36,109 nt of DNA from Candidatus Zixiibacteriota bacterium (GCA_900498245.1 LS998015.1:2737306-2773414); one strand, 5' to 3'. Shown: positions 24,130 to 33,999, counted from the stretch's first letter. Program-made: numbers and translations. Notes: generated by a model not told the origin, from the letters alone.

Positions 24130-26538
24130 ATGAAATTTGGAAATTTAAAGATAAGTGTTGCGGTATTTTTCCTAATATTTTTGCTGTGTGTGGCCCTGGT
24201 TCATTCGGATCCAATGGATTTATCCACATACTCCGGACTCTGGTTCACCCTTACGAGCACTTCGGTAATGATTCCGGGGACGGTCACGGATCCGGCTCGT
24301 ACCGTAGCCAGAGTTGATCTTAAAATCATGGAAGGGTATACCGTCGATCCGGTGCCGCAGTTGACAGGGGTCGTGGCAAGATTTACCTATGACGGTGACA
24401 AGTTTACTCTTCTCAAGGACCAGTGCGTCCATGGGGATTATTGGCCGGAGGGTTATTTCTTTGATGTCTCCGATTATCCCGCGACTCCCGGCGGGCTTCA
24501 CACCGTTACGGTCACCTTATCCGACGTTGTAGGCGTACCGTTGCCGTTTCCGCCTCATAATAAGATTTTTGCCATTTTATATTTTCAGGCCCTGCCGGTC
24601 TGTCAGGCATACCCAAGTCCATCGATGCTTGATCTTCTAACGGCGACGCAAGAGTGCACCGTAGAAATCGATAATCAGACCTGGGTTCCGAGTAATCCTG
24701 ATGACGGCTATATTTACATTGGATCATACGAATCGACGACGACAATCGGAAGTGAATCGCTGTTTCGTCTGATTGACGAGACTCCGACGGTTGAACTTCC
24801 GGTGTCCGTTGAGACCAATTTCGCATTTCGCGGATTCGAGAATTCAATCAATTATGATCCCGACAAGTTGGAATTCCTGGGAGCGACCCTGGAAGATATT
24901 CCCAATTTGGTTTGGGATGGCGATCCGCCGGAGCCCGGAGCGTTACCGATAAATATAAAAGTGACGAATTCTTCGGGAGACTTTGCGGAGCAGAGCGAGC
25001 AGACATTTTATAAACTTCATTTCCGCCTGAAACAGTGGTGGGAAGGAATCGGAACGGATATAACGTTCGCACCAACCGGCAACATCTATCATATATTTGT
25101 CAATGGTAGTGAATGCCCGGAATTAAATACCACATTATATTCCGCCAGGATGAAGGGGACAATCACATCCGAAGCATATCACGCCCAATTGAGTGCCGCG
25201 CGGGATATTTTGCATGGCGGGGAAATCCTGGCCAAAAACGGCAATCATAATACCGTGGTGGCAGTTGCCATGAGCGACAATTTCCCGGCCGGCATTATGA
25301 ATGATGCAATTGAACCCCAGGGCGGGGTCATGCGTATTAATTTAAACAGGAAGAATGCCAGCGGCCAGCAGGTCTGGACAATCGGGAGCGGCGGTTCATA
25401 TATTGTCGGCTGCGATCCGGATTTCAATTTCAACAATCAGACTTTTGCACAGAATGACGACGCCATTTCAATTTTTCATGAGGCGGCGGTCTATCATCAA
25501 TATGGTTGGACAAGCCCACAGCTCGAGGCGAAATCATTGGTGTGGTTCAATCTTCAGTTTAACCCGGATTATTTCACGCCGGCAGACTTTAATAATCGCT
25601 TCGTGCCTCTTGAATTCCTCGCAAATTATGGAACATCTCCCGCGCAGGTGAGAGATATAACCGGGCACGTATATGCTCAAAACGGCACCGTTCCCAGCAG
25701 ATTGGATTGGACCAATGGGACAATTGAAGTGGTCATGGGGGAATTTTACGGCACGAACGGATCGACGGAAGCAACCAGCATTTCAAGGCCGATCTACCTC
25801 AAAAATAATTTCCCCACCGATAAGCCGATTACGTCATTCACAGCTACGGTGACGGTGAACAATAGTTTTACGATCGGATCGGTGGTTCCGAATACGGTCG
25901 GCGGAACCTACAATATAACCTACACCAAACCGAATAGTTACACGGCCGTTCTCAATTTCACTGCCAACCCGACCGCCATTCCCGTGGATCCCGACCTAGG
26001 GTTCAAAATTGCCACCATAACGTTCAATGTTGGGGGGTGCCCCGTAGCCAAGGTGTCGTCACAGACTCCCGGTCCCGGACCGACGTACAGGTCGGCGACG
26101 GTTTCGATCGCGACGGCCAATTGCAATGTTGCCAATGTCGACGGTGAGCAGTATAAAAAGGGCAAGAACTTCACGATTACGTGCAAATGCGGCAGTATTA
26201 TAATCTCAGATCCTATCGTCAATCCGCCGGAGTGGAAATTGGGAGGCAACGCTCTGCCGACAGAGTTCGCACTGCATCAGAACTATCCCAATCCTTTCAA
26301 CCCGGAGACCATTATCTCCTATGATGTCCCCAAAAATGCCCATGTGACGGTGCGGATATTCAATATTCTCGGGCAGCAGGTGGCCACCCTGGTTGATGAG
26401 ACCAAGAATGCCGGGAGGTACCGAGTAACCTGGCAGGGAATCGACAACAGCGGTCAGCATCTGTCATCAGGAGTTTATCTCTGCGTTATGAAAGCCGGGG
26501 AATATTCCGGAACGATTAAGATGTCGCTATTGAAGTGA
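24130..26538 (+). CDS. Large exported protein with type IX-like C-terminal sorting domain
   Basis: 802 residues. A signal peptide (ISVAVFFLIFLLCVALVHS, cleavage about residue 26) precedes several beta-sandwich repeats. Segments such as ATVEL-type ETPTVELPVSVETNFAFRGFENSINYDPDKLEFLGA look like cohesin-type carbohydrate/dockerin-fold domains, but this is a fold-level guess. The last 91 residues (712-802) are a FlgD-Ig-like Por/type IX secretion domain: HQNYPNPFNPETIISYDV, FNILGQQVATLVD, LSSGVYLCVMKAGEYSGTIKM. Such domains direct export across the outer membrane and anchoring to the surface. A short Cys patch (TCKCG) lies just before it. AGGAGG lies 8 nt before the ATG; the gene is monocistronic with a strong terminator. 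The partner Por/Spr machinery is not in the window. Confidence 0.88.
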   Translation: MKFGNLKISVAVFFLIFLLCVALVHSDPMDLSTYSGLWFTLTSTSVMIPGTVTDPARTVARVDLKIMEGYTVDPVPQLTGVVARFTYDGDKFTLLKDQCVHGDYWPEGYFFDVSDYPATPGGLHTVTVTLSDVVGVPLPFPPHNKIFAILYFQALPVCQAYPSPSMLDLLTATQECTVEIDNQTWVPSNPDDGYIYIGSYESTTTIGSESLFRLIDETPTVELPVSVETNFAFRGFENSINYDPDKLEFLGATLEDIPNLVWDGDPPEPGALPINIKVTNSSGDFAEQSEQTFYKLHFRLKQWWEGIGTDITFAPTGNIYHIFVNGSECPELNTTLYSARMKGTITSEAYHAQLSAARDILHGGEILAKNGNHNTVVAVAMSDNFPAGIMNDAIEPQGGVMRINLNRKNASGQQVWTIGSGGSYIVGCDPDFNFNNQTFAQNDDAISIFHEAAVYHQYGWTSPQLEAKSLVWFNLQFNPDYFTPADFNNRFVPLEFLANYGTSPAQVRDITGHVYAQNGTVPSRLDWTNGTIEVVMGEFYGTNGSTEATSISRPIYLKNNFPTDKPITSFTATVTVNNSFTIGSVVPNTVGGTYNITYTKPNSYTAVLNFTANPTAIPVDPDLGFKIATITFNVGGCPVAKVSSQTPGPGPTYRSATVSIATANCNVANVDGEQYKKGKNFTITCKCGSIIISDPIVNPPEWKLGGNALPTEFALHQNYPNPFNPETIISYDVPKNAHVTVRIFNILGQQVATLVDETKNAGRYRVTWQGIDNSGQHLSSGVYLCVMKAGEYSGTIKMSLLK

Positions 26539-26561
26539 CGCCATATTGGCGCCTCCTCAGG

Positions 26562-26600
26562 AAACCGTTCGCTCTCAAAGCGGACGGTTTTTTTATTATT
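26562..26600 (+). terminator. Rho-independent terminator of the exported-protein gene
   Basis: A 12-bp stem (AAACCGTTCGCT at 26562-26573 with AGCGGACGGTTT at 26579-26590, one G-T pair), a CTCAA loop, then TTTTATTATTT. It lies 24 nt after the stop codon. Confidence 0.92.
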
Positions 26601-26607
26601 TGGATTT

Positions 26608-27759
26608 TTAGCGACCGAATTTTTTTGCCAGATCGGTCAGGGAGCGGCAGACATAAGCGACTTCGGACTTTTTCAGATCGGGATAAAAGGGAAGCGAAAT
26701 AACCCGGCGAAAGGCCTGAGACGATTCGGGATAGTCCGAGGGCCGAAGATTCAATTGTTTTCGAAAATATGAAAAATGAGAAATGGGAATGAAGTGGACG
26801 CCGCAGCCGATCCCCTTCTTCTCCAACTCCTCAATCAGCCGATCCCGTGAAATTTTCCATTTTTCCGGATGCAGTTTTATTATAAAAAGATGCCAGGTAT
26901 GAGAGGAATCTTTATCGAAATACGGGAGTTCAATATAATCCAGCAGAGGAGAAAGTCCTTCAAAGTAAGAAGCAGCCAAAGTGGATCTCTTCTTTTGGAA
27001 TTCTCCGAGACGTTTCAACTGTCCTAGTCCCAGGGCGGCGGAAAGATCGGAGAGATTGTACTTAAATCCGAGTTCGGTAATGTCATAGCGCCAACCGCCG
27101 CCCGAATACCGTTTCCATCCCGAAGAAGTCATACCGTGGAGGGATAAATGTCGAATTCTATCCGCCAGGACCTTTTTATCGGAAACGACCATCCCTCCTT
27201 CTCCGGTCGTGATGTTCTTGGTGGAATAAAAGGAAAAGACGGTTAAATCGGCATGGGTGCCAACGGGACGATTCCGGTAGGCCGCCCCGAAAGAATGAGC
27301 GGCATCCTGGACAAGAGGAATCTTATTCCGTCGTGAAATCCTTTGCAAATGATCGTAATCGCAGGGCCACCCGGCAATATCGACCGGGATTATCGCTTTG
27401 GTTTTCCGTGAAATCCTCGCTTCTATTTTTCCGGCATCGATATTGAGCGTTTCCGGATCTATATCAACGAAAATCGGCCTGGCGCCGGTATATATTATCG
27501 CTTCGACGGTTGCGGCCATAGTGTACGGAGTGGTTATCACTTCATCACCGGTGCCGATATCAAGAGTCGCCAGGGCCAGATGCAGTCCGGCGGTCGCGGA
27601 CGAGACGGCGACAGCATACCTGACCCCGGTAATTTCGGAGATTGCTGCCTCGAATTGGCGGGCTTTCGGCCCAGTGGTCACCCAACCGCTATTGACAACA
27701 TCGAGAACTTCCTTTTTCTCCGCCGATGTGAGTCTTAATCTAAAGAACGGAACTTCCAT
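26608..27759 (-). CDS. DegT/DnrJ/EryC1/StrS-family sugar aminotransferase
   Basis: 383 residues of fold-type I PLP enzymes. PLP-binding Lys181 lies in FSFYSTKNITTGEGG and Asp152 in VQDAAHSFGA; ITTPYTMAAT and the C-terminal IGCGVHFIPIS substrate loop are as in ArnB/PseC-like enzymes. It aminates a keto-sugar nucleotide, probably a 4-keto-hexose, for the polysaccharide repeat unit. The exact position and sugar cannot be read. The start overlaps the end of the glycosyltransferase gene by 20 nt, with AGGGA upstream. It is the last gene of the polysaccharide operon and converges on the exported-protein terminator. Confidence 0.9.
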   Translation of the reverse strand: MEVPFFRLRLTSAEKKEVLDVVNSGWVTTGPKARQFEAAISEITGVRYAVAVSSATAGLHLALATLDIGTGDEVITTPYTMAATVEAIIYTGARPIFVDIDPETLNIDAGKIEARISRKTKAIIPVDIAGWPCDYDHLQRISRRNKIPLVQDAAHSFGAAYRNRPVGTHADLTVFSFYSTKNITTGEGGMVVSDKKVLADRIRHLSLHGMTSSGWKRYSGGGWRYDITELGFKYNLSDLSAALGLGQLKRLGEFQKKRSTLAASYFEGLSPLLDYIELPYFDKDSSHTWHLFIIKLHPEKWKISRDRLIEELEKKGIGCGVHFIPISHFSYFRKQLNLRPSDYPESSQAFRRVISLPFYPDLKKSEVAYVCRSLTDLAKKFGR

Positions 27760-28831
27760 TTTTCATTTCCCTTTCGACAAGCAATCTGTCATAGATATGG
27801 AGCATCAGACGGAGACTCTCGTCCCAATGAAATTTTTCGGTCACGAACTTTCGGCCGGCCTGTCCCATACGGTACCTCAATTTGGAATCGCGGGCCAGAG
27901 TCATAATGGCCTCGGCCAGGGCTTCGGAGTTTTCCGGTTCAACCAAAATACCGGTTTGACCGTCGATGATGATTTCCGGAATGCCACCGATACGGGAGCC
28001 GATCACGGGAAGGCCCGATGCCAGGGCTTCCACGGCGGCCACGCCGAAAGATTCCGAACGGGACGGCATGACCATAATATCATAATCACGATAAGCACCG
28101 GCCACCATTTTCGGTTCGAGCCAACCCCGGAACATAACTGATTCGGCAATATTCAGGTCGGCGGCCATTGTTTTCAATTTAGCCTCTTCCCTGCCGGTAC
28201 CATACATATCGAGCTGAACAGATAAACCACTTTTTTTGACAATTGCCAGGGCCTTAAGAAGAATGTCAGGGCCGTAAACCGGGAGCAGATATTTCATATA
28301 AACGAGTCGAATTGCATCAGTGCCGTTGGAGTATGATTTGAATTCCTCCGGAATTTCGACGCCGAAAGGCACAACGGAGACTCTTTCGATGGCTTTGGCA
28401 GAAGCCGATTCCACCTGTTCTTTGAGGTAACGGCTGGAGGCAGTCAGGCGGTCGTAACGACGAATAATCGATTGGACATATGATTTATGAAGCAAAGATT
28501 TTCGGGCGGTTATGATAATATCGGAGCCCATAGCGGTCAGGACCTTGGGAAAGGCGGAAGAAAACGCCCCCCAATGACCGTAGCCGGTGACTTGAAAGGC
28601 ATGCAATATGGCGGGATTTATTTTTCTGATTTCGTGCCGCACCTGGGTCAAATATCGAAAATAATTGAACGGACCGCTTTTTTCGCCAAAAATAATGGTC
28701 CGGATGCCATCGATTTCTTTCCCGCCGCAGGATAAGACGGTGACATCGTATCCGGAACGGGATAATCCTTCGGCCCATTTTGTCACATGCACCGAGGCGG
28801 AATATCCGAGGATGACAAGTTTTCTAGGCAT
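27740..28831 (-). CDS. Glycosyltransferase family 4
   Basis: 363 residues, GT-B fold. The N-terminal half begins VILGYSASVHVTKWAEGLSRSGYDV and the C-terminal half has the retaining E-x7-E signature ESFGVAAVEALASGLPVIGSRIGG. The Glu and phosphate-binding residues of the GT4 family are present. It should transfer a sugar from a nucleotide donor to a lipid-linked oligosaccharide at the cytoplasmic face. Donor and acceptor are unknown. It overlaps the upstream O-antigen ligase gene by 8 nt and the downstream aminotransferase by 20 nt; AGGAAA lies before the ATG. Confidence 0.92.
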   Translation of the reverse strand: MPRKLVILGYSASVHVTKWAEGLSRSGYDVTVLSCGGKEIDGIRTIIFGEKSGPFNYFRYLTQVRHEIRKINPAILHAFQVTGYGHWGAFSSAFPKVLTAMGSDIIITARKSLLHKSYVQSIIRRYDRLTASSRYLKEQVESASAKAIERVSVVPFGVEIPEEFKSYSNGTDAIRLVYMKYLLPVYGPDILLKALAIVKKSGLSVQLDMYGTGREEAKLKTMAADLNIAESVMFRGWLEPKMVAGAYRDYDIMVMPSRSESFGVAAVEALASGLPVIGSRIGGIPEIIIDGQTGILVEPENSEALAEAIMTLARDSKLRYRMGQAGRKFVTEKFHWDESLRLMLHIYDRLLVEREMKNGSSVL

Positions 28832-30197
28832 ATCGAGATTTCCTGTAATAGGCGGCGGTCAGGGCCATAAAAAACGGTGCGGCAAAAGCATTCAGTCCCC
28901 ACATCCAGCCGTCGAGATAAAAGATGGTGGCGAATATGGTCAGGGCAACACCGAACAAGGAAAAAGGGACTTCACAATCGGCCGTCATCAGGTTTGATTT
29001 CAAGGCCGAGAGAGCCATCCTGAAATTTTTGAAATAGAATGAGGCCAGGGCCAGGGCGCCGATCAAGCCGGTCTCGGCGAGGTAGTGCAAGAAAAGATTA
29101 TGCGCGGAAAGCCCGATAACATAGGAATGAGCGATATCGAATTTCAGGAAGGGAAAGAGTTCATCGATAAAACGATAACTGCCCAGCCCGATACCGGTAA
29201 AGGGATTGCTTAAGAAGGCGATAAGGCTGGCGCGCCAGAGCGAGAAGCGAAGCCAAATGGTTCCGGTATTAAGCTGCGAAAGACTCTCGAACCGACCCCC
29301 GACTTCTTTGAAAATTCCGGAAAAAGCAAATAAGACCAATCCAATTCCGAGGGCGCCCAAAACAACCATGTTTATGCGCCGCCGGAGATTAATATCTGAT
29401 GTATGATATCTGCGTCTGTAAGCAATATAAAGAATAATGGCGCTGACCCATACGGCGGTAAGAAGGGGGCCGCGCGATTGCGTGGCTATCAAAGCAAAGA
29501 ATATTAGTACGGTTGCCAAACCGTACAGGTATGACCGCTGTCGCGAAGGCGACCAAAGGTAAAAGGACAGGCCGATCGGCAGAGCCAGCATCCCAAGATC
29601 GTCGAAATAGATATTGGGCAGGCCGAAGACACGATAGGCGCCGCCCAAGGCCAGGAAGGAAGCCACATTATAAAGCGAGTGGGCGGTCATGACCCAGAAG
29701 TAGAATTTCAGGTAGCGGGAAACTGATGCACCCGATATTAAATTGTATATCACGATAATAATTACGATTTGGGCGATGGTCCGCGCCAGAGGTGTCGCCG
29801 CATATGCCGGATAGCGGGCGAAAAGGGCGGACAGGAGCTGTGCTATTAAAAGCAAAATCCCAAAAATGGCTATCCCCGGAATTGTAAAATTGTTTTTGTC
29901 GGCAAGCAAGAATGTGGCAACGAAGGAAAGAATCAGGAGAACGGAGAACAGGTCCCCCAAAAGGAGATGGGAACCGTTTCCAAGAGACATATAAATGAAA
30001 ATCGCAAATATATATGAATAAAGGGCGGCCCGGGGATAGGAAATCAGCAGCAGGGCCAGCGGGACGCCAAGGAGTGCCATAGCAAACGGATATTTGCTTT
30101 TAACAAGAAGGGCGGCCGCGCCGGCCATGATAATAATGATGGTGCCGAGCGCACCCATTTCAATGAGTTTTTGCTCTCTTTTTTCCGCCGCAATCAT
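28824..30197 (-). CDS. O-antigen ligase / Wzy-type polymerase family membrane protein
   Basis: About 457 residues with 10-12 hydrophobic helices and the Wzy_C/O-antigen-ligase signature in a large loop: ATQSRGPLL, NPFTGIGLGSYRF and HNLFLHYLAETGLIG. It either polymerises repeat units or attaches the chain to an acceptor on the periplasmic side; sequence alone does not decide. Start: the ATG at 30197 overlaps the flippase stop (ATGA). An in-frame ATG at 30212 adds five residues and is possible. Confidence 0.88.
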   Translation of the reverse strand: MIAAEKREQKLIEMGALGTIIIIMAGAAALLVKSKYPFAMALLGVPLALLLISYPRAALYSYIFAIFIYMSLGNGSHLLLGDLFSVLLILSFVATFLLADKNNFTIPGIAIFGILLLIAQLLSALFARYPAYAATPLARTIAQIVIIIVIYNLISGASVSRYLKFYFWVMTAHSLYNVASFLALGGAYRVFGLPNIYFDDLGMLALPIGLSFYLWSPSRQRSYLYGLATVLIFFALIATQSRGPLLTAVWVSAIILYIAYRRRYHTSDINLRRRINMVVLGALGIGLVLFAFSGIFKEVGGRFESLSQLNTGTIWLRFSLWRASLIAFLSNPFTGIGLGSYRFIDELFPFLKFDIAHSYVIGLSAHNLFLHYLAETGLIGALALASFYFKNFRMALSALKSNLMTADCEVPFSLFGVALTIFATIFYLDGWMWGLNAFAAPFFMALTAAYYRKSRYA

Positions 30198-31765
30198 GGC
30201 CGTGTACCCCATTTGCCTTTCATAAGATAGCCCAGGGCCTCCCGGACTTCCTGTAATTTAATTATATATCCTATGGCCAGAAACAAAACAAACGAAATCG
30301 CGATGGCCGGCACCACCCGAAAACGAACAAGAAGACTCATTCCTTTTTCGAACTCCGGCAGACGACTGTAGAAATATCCCAGTGCGGCAATCGGCAACGA
30401 CGCCGCAGAAATTTTGACTACGGCCGAAAACAGGTCCCCTATTTCGGTGAGTCGCCGACTGCGGGACAATATCAGCATGGTTAGGGCCACTGTCATTATA
30501 CCTGTGATAGTAGTAGAAAGCGCAATTCCGGGGTAATCGAAATATTTCGACAAAATAGCGGTGGAAAAAAATTTGACAACGATGGCCAAGACTGCGACAA
30601 TCAGCACGGCGACCTGTTTCCCCGCCGCGTAGCAGGCCTGTATGAGTATGGTGCTAATAAACAAGCAGGTAAGAAGCGGGGCCAGGAGTATTACGATTTT
30701 GGAGGTCACAGCCAGCGAGGTGGTATCGAAGGCGCCGCGCAGGAAAACGGCGGCCGTCAGGTCGCGGGCAAAGAGGAGATAGAAGATACCGCAGGGGATG
30801 CCGATGACAAGCGAGGCCCGAAGAGTTTTATGCAGCAAATAACCGAATTCCGCCGTTTGTTTTTCGCCGGCCCGGTCACTCAGATAAGGGAAAGTAACCG
30901 CCGAGATGGCAAAAGCGGCGACGCTGACGGGAAGAAGAATCAGGAGATTTCCATAATTAAGGGCGGAGACTACCCCTGACGCCATCCCCGAGGCAAAATA
31001 ACGATCAATCATGAAATAAGTACGGGATAAAAATTCCACAAGAACAATGATCCCGGCGGCGGCAAAGGCATGACGAATATCGTTTGGGAAAAACTGCGCA
31101 TGAAAATAACGGAGAATATTAAATCCCAGGAGCCGCAGAAACAGGTAGATATCCTGAAATAGAGTTCCGGCAATCAGCCCCAATAGAATTGACATGACCG
31201 AGAATTCGCGCGAAAATATATAAATGGCTGCGATGGCCGTGATGTTGAGGATGATAATGCCGGTAGCAGGATAGATAAATTCCTTTTTTACATTTAGAGC
31301 CGAACGGAGAAAAGACTCCAGAAAACCAAGAAGCACCAGGACTGAAATGAGCCGGCAATAAAAGACGCCGCGGCTGAAATCTTCTAGCTGAAGAGATGGC
31401 CCGACCAGTCTCACCAGATACGGGGCGGCGATGATAACGCCTATCATGATAAGAATGACGATGGAAAGAAGGGAATTGAAGAGAGCCCAGAAGTGACGCC
31501 AGCCATCGGCTTCATCGCCGGAAGCCATCCGCCGTGATAGAAGCGGCACCATCAGCAAATTGGTGGCATTAACCAGAACCATATTGAAAAAGACGGGAGC
31601 CGCAATTCCGATCAGAAGGACATCGTAATAATGGGATGTCCCGAATCTCTCGGCGATCACCATTTCGCGCAAAAAACCGAGCAGTTTGGAAAAAAGAATG
31701 ACGCCCGATACTCCCAGAATGCTCCGCTTGATGCCGACCGCCGCCGTCAATTTAATCATCTCCAA
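30194..31765 (-). CDS. MurJ/MviN-family lipid-linked glycan flippase
   Basis: Up to 523 residues with about 14 membrane helices. The family opening ILGVSGVILFSKLLGFLREMVIAERFG is followed by ASGMASGVVSALNYGNLLILLPVSVAAFAISAVTFPYLS, typical of MurJ rather than Wzx/RfbX. It moves undecaprenyl-linked intermediates across the inner membrane. Inside an exopolysaccharide locus it probably acts as the repeat-unit flippase, although it could be the cell's lipid II flippase. The start is uncertain: TTG 31765, ATG 31759 or TTG 31750 (GGAG spacing fits the last best). All overlap or abut the epimerase stop. Confidence 0.88.
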   Translation of the reverse strand: MEMIKLTAAVGIKRSILGVSGVILFSKLLGFLREMVIAERFGTSHYYDVLLIGIAAPVFFNMVLVNATNLLMVPLLSRRMASGDEADGWRHFWALFNSLLSIVILIMIGVIIAAPYLVRLVGPSLQLEDFSRGVFYCRLISVLVLLGFLESFLRSALNVKKEFIYPATGIIILNITAIAAIYIFSREFSVMSILLGLIAGTLFQDIYLFLRLLGFNILRYFHAQFFPNDIRHAFAAAGIIVLVEFLSRTYFMIDRYFASGMASGVVSALNYGNLLILLPVSVAAFAISAVTFPYLSDRAGEKQTAEFGYLLHKTLRASLVIGIPCGIFYLLFARDLTAAVFLRGAFDTTSLAVTSKIVILLAPLLTCLFISTILIQACYAAGKQVAVLIVAVLAIVVKFFSTAILSKYFDYPGIALSTTITGIMTVALTMLILSRSRRLTEIGDLFSAVVKISAASLPIAALGYFYSRLPEFEKGMSLLVRFRVVPAIAISFVLFLAIGYIIKLQEVREALGYLMKGKWGTRP

Positions 31766-32846
31766 AGAAATCAGAGAGGGCGGAAATAATTAAATCCGAA
31801 GGTCTTTTCCCTTTTATCCGATAGGGTCGGGGTCCGACCGCGGCCGAAGGGCGAGAAAGGGCCCGATTAATTTTTGTCCGGGACAGTCCCACGAGAGTAT
31901 TTCCCTGATTCAATGTCTCCACCCACTCGGTTTCCTCGCGGAGTGTCAGGCAGGGGGTTCCCAGAAAGACCGCTTCCTTCTGAACGCCGCCGGAATCGGT
32001 CAGGACGGCGCGAGCGTTATATATCAGCGATAAATTATTCAGATATGATTGAGGCGGCGTGATAATAATTTTCCGGCTAGCGGTCATTTTACCGTAAAGG
32101 CGATATCGCCGCAGATTCTTAAGGGTTCGCGGATGGATAGGGAAAATAATGGCATATTTCAAATCGTTAATTATATCCACAATCTGCCGGAATCGCGATA
32201 AGTCATCGACATTTCCCGCGCGATGCATGGTAAGAAGCAGGTACTCTCCGGGAGCGAGATTATATTGACTCAAAATTTTTCTATTTTCATAAATAAGAGG
32301 GAGGTTTTCTTCAAGAAGTTGGTACATCAAATCGCCGCAATGGATAATGCCTTCGGTTATGCCCTCATTTTTAAGATTCACAATTGATTGAGGCGTAGGG
32401 CAAAAAAGCAGTTTTGAAACATGGTCGGTCAGTCGGCGGTTGACTTCTTCGGGCATGTCGAGCCGGAAAGACCGCATCCCGGCCTCGATATGGCCAATCG
32501 GGATATGGAGTTTGGCGGCCGTAATAGCACCCGCCAGAGTGCTGTTGGTATCGCCATATACAAGGAGCATATCGGGGCGGATCTTGAGGAGCAATTTTTC
32601 CAGGCGGGTCATCATGGCGGCGGTCATCTGACCGTGGAGCCCGGAACCGACGGAAAGATTGTATTTAAAATGCGGTATCGACAAATCATTAAAGAAAATT
32701 TCAGACATTAATTTGTCGTAATGTTGGCCGGAATGAACGATAATGTGCCGAAATTTCGACCGAAGGTTATGAGCCAGGGGTGCAATTTTAATAAATTGCG
32801 GGCGGGCCCCGACAAAAGAAACAAGGAGCGGTTTAATTTTGGACAT
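31752..32846 (-). CDS. wecB: UDP-N-acetylglucosamine 2-epimerase family (WecB/WbpI-like)
   Basis: 364 residues, GT-B-like fold. It begins VGARPQFIKIAPL and carries VYGDTNSTLAG, HIEAGMRSF, MPEEVNRRL, LTMHRAGNVD and TDSGGVQKEA, the catalytic Asp/Glu/Glu/His set of WecB. Family members epimerise C2 of UDP-GlcNAc or, in WbpI, of UDP-2,3-diacetamido-glucuronate. Because WbpE- and WbpD-like genes lie directly upstream, the WbpI-type substrate is a serious alternative to plain UDP-GlcNAc. Confidence 0.9.
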   Translation of the reverse strand: MSKIKPLLVSFVGARPQFIKIAPLAHNLRSKFRHIIVHSGQHYDKLMSEIFFNDLSIPHFKYNLSVGSGLHGQMTAAMMTRLEKLLLKIRPDMLLVYGDTNSTLAGAITAAKLHIPIGHIEAGMRSFRLDMPEEVNRRLTDHVSKLLFCPTPQSIVNLKNEGITEGIIHCGDLMYQLLEENLPLIYENRKILSQYNLAPGEYLLLTMHRAGNVDDLSRFRQIVDIINDLKYAIIFPIHPRTLKNLRRYRLYGKMTASRKIIITPPQSYLNNLSLIYNARAVLTDSGGVQKEAVFLGTPCLTLREETEWVETLNQGNTLVGLSRTKINRALSRPSAAVGPRPYRIKGKRPSDLIISALSDFFGDD

Positions 32847-32886
32847 AATATGCGTCCCGGAAGAAGACCGGTCTATTATAAATCCC

Positions 32887-33987
32887 TCATGCGGATACCG
32901 ATTTCACGGCTTCTATTACCTCTTCCTGTTCGGCGGGGGTCAATTCCGGGTAAATCGGGATTGAGACCACCTGCGCCGCGGCTTTTTCCGATACGGGAAA
33001 ATCACCGGGTTTGTACCCGAGGTTTCGGAAGCATTCCTGCCGATTGAACGGGACGGGATAATATATTTCGTGACCGATACCTTTTTCTTTGAGAACCGCC
33101 ATGAGGTCTTCCCTGTTTTCTACCGCAATAGTGTACTGGTTGTAAATGTGATAGGAGTAGTCTTTGGCAACGGGGGTCTTGACGGCCGTTCCCCGAAAAG
33201 CGGCGTCATAGACCTTGGCGTGCATTCTTCGTTTCTCAGTCCAGGCGTCGAGAAAGTCCAATTTGACCAGCAGGATGGCGGCCTGTATGGTCGACAGGCG
33301 GGAATTGTATCCGATTACCTTATGGAAATATTTAGGATGGGCGCCATGGACGCGAAGAATTTCTGTGAAATCAAAGCGGGCCTTGTCGTCGGTAACAATC
33401 ATGCCGCCGTCGCCGGCCCCGCCGAGATTTTTCGAAGGATAGAAAGAAAAACAGCCGAATTCACCGAATGACCCGGCCCTTTTTCCCTTATATTCCGCGC
33501 CTATGGCCTGCGCGGCATCTTCGATTATCGACAATTTACTATCCCGTGCAATCTGAATAATCGGATCCATATCGGCTAATTGCCCGAAAAGATGCACCGG
33601 CATGATCGCGCGGGTTTTTTTGGTGATGGCACGTTTAATCAAGGCAGGATCGATATTATAGGTATCGGATTCGATATCGACGAAAACCGGGCGGGCCCCA
33701 AGTCGGGAAACGACACCAGCCGAAGCGAAAAAGGAAAAATTGGAAGTAATGACCTCATCGCCGGGGCCGATGCCGGCGGCATGTAGCGCCAGGAGAAGGG
33801 CGTCCGTCCCGGAGGCGACACCGATCCCATATTTAACGCCTGATAGAGCGGCTATTTTTTCTTCAAGTTCCTTGACCTCCGGCCCAAGAATAAACTTACA
33901 GTGCTCAAGGACCTTCAGAACCGCGGCATCGGTCTGATCTTTTATAGAAGCATATTGTCTTTTCAAATCCAATAATGGGACAGCCAT
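32887..33987 (-). CDS. DegT/DnrJ/EryC1/StrS aminotransferase, WbpE-like
   Basis: 366 residues. PLP Lys186 in FSFYPSKNLGGAGDGG, Asp157 in IEDAAQAIGA, opening PLLDLKRQYASI and HEIYYPVPFN near the C-terminus. This set (PLLDL start, PSKNLGG..GDGG) is characteristic of the WbpE/WlbC branch that aminates C3 of UDP-3-keto-GlcNAcA. An N-acetyltransferase gene lies 12 nt upstream, as in the WbpD-WbpE pairing. GGAG lies 8 nt before the ATG. Confidence 0.88.
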   Translation of the reverse strand: MAVPLLDLKRQYASIKDQTDAAVLKVLEHCKFILGPEVKELEEKIAALSGVKYGIGVASGTDALLLALHAAGIGPGDEVITSNFSFFASAGVVSRLGARPVFVDIESDTYNIDPALIKRAITKKTRAIMPVHLFGQLADMDPIIQIARDSKLSIIEDAAQAIGAEYKGKRAGSFGEFGCFSFYPSKNLGGAGDGGMIVTDDKARFDFTEILRVHGAHPKYFHKVIGYNSRLSTIQAAILLVKLDFLDAWTEKRRMHAKVYDAAFRGTAVKTPVAKDYSYHIYNQYTIAVENREDLMAVLKEKGIGHEIYYPVPFNRQECFRNLGYKPGDFPVSEKAAAQVVSIPIYPELTPAEQEEVIEAVKSVSA

Positions 33988-33999
33988 ATCAACACTCCT

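Noticed and set aside
23665-24229. Overlapping minus-strand frames before the exported-protein gene
   Set aside because: They lack ribosome sites, overlap the GTPase start or the plus-strand gene, and show no domain.
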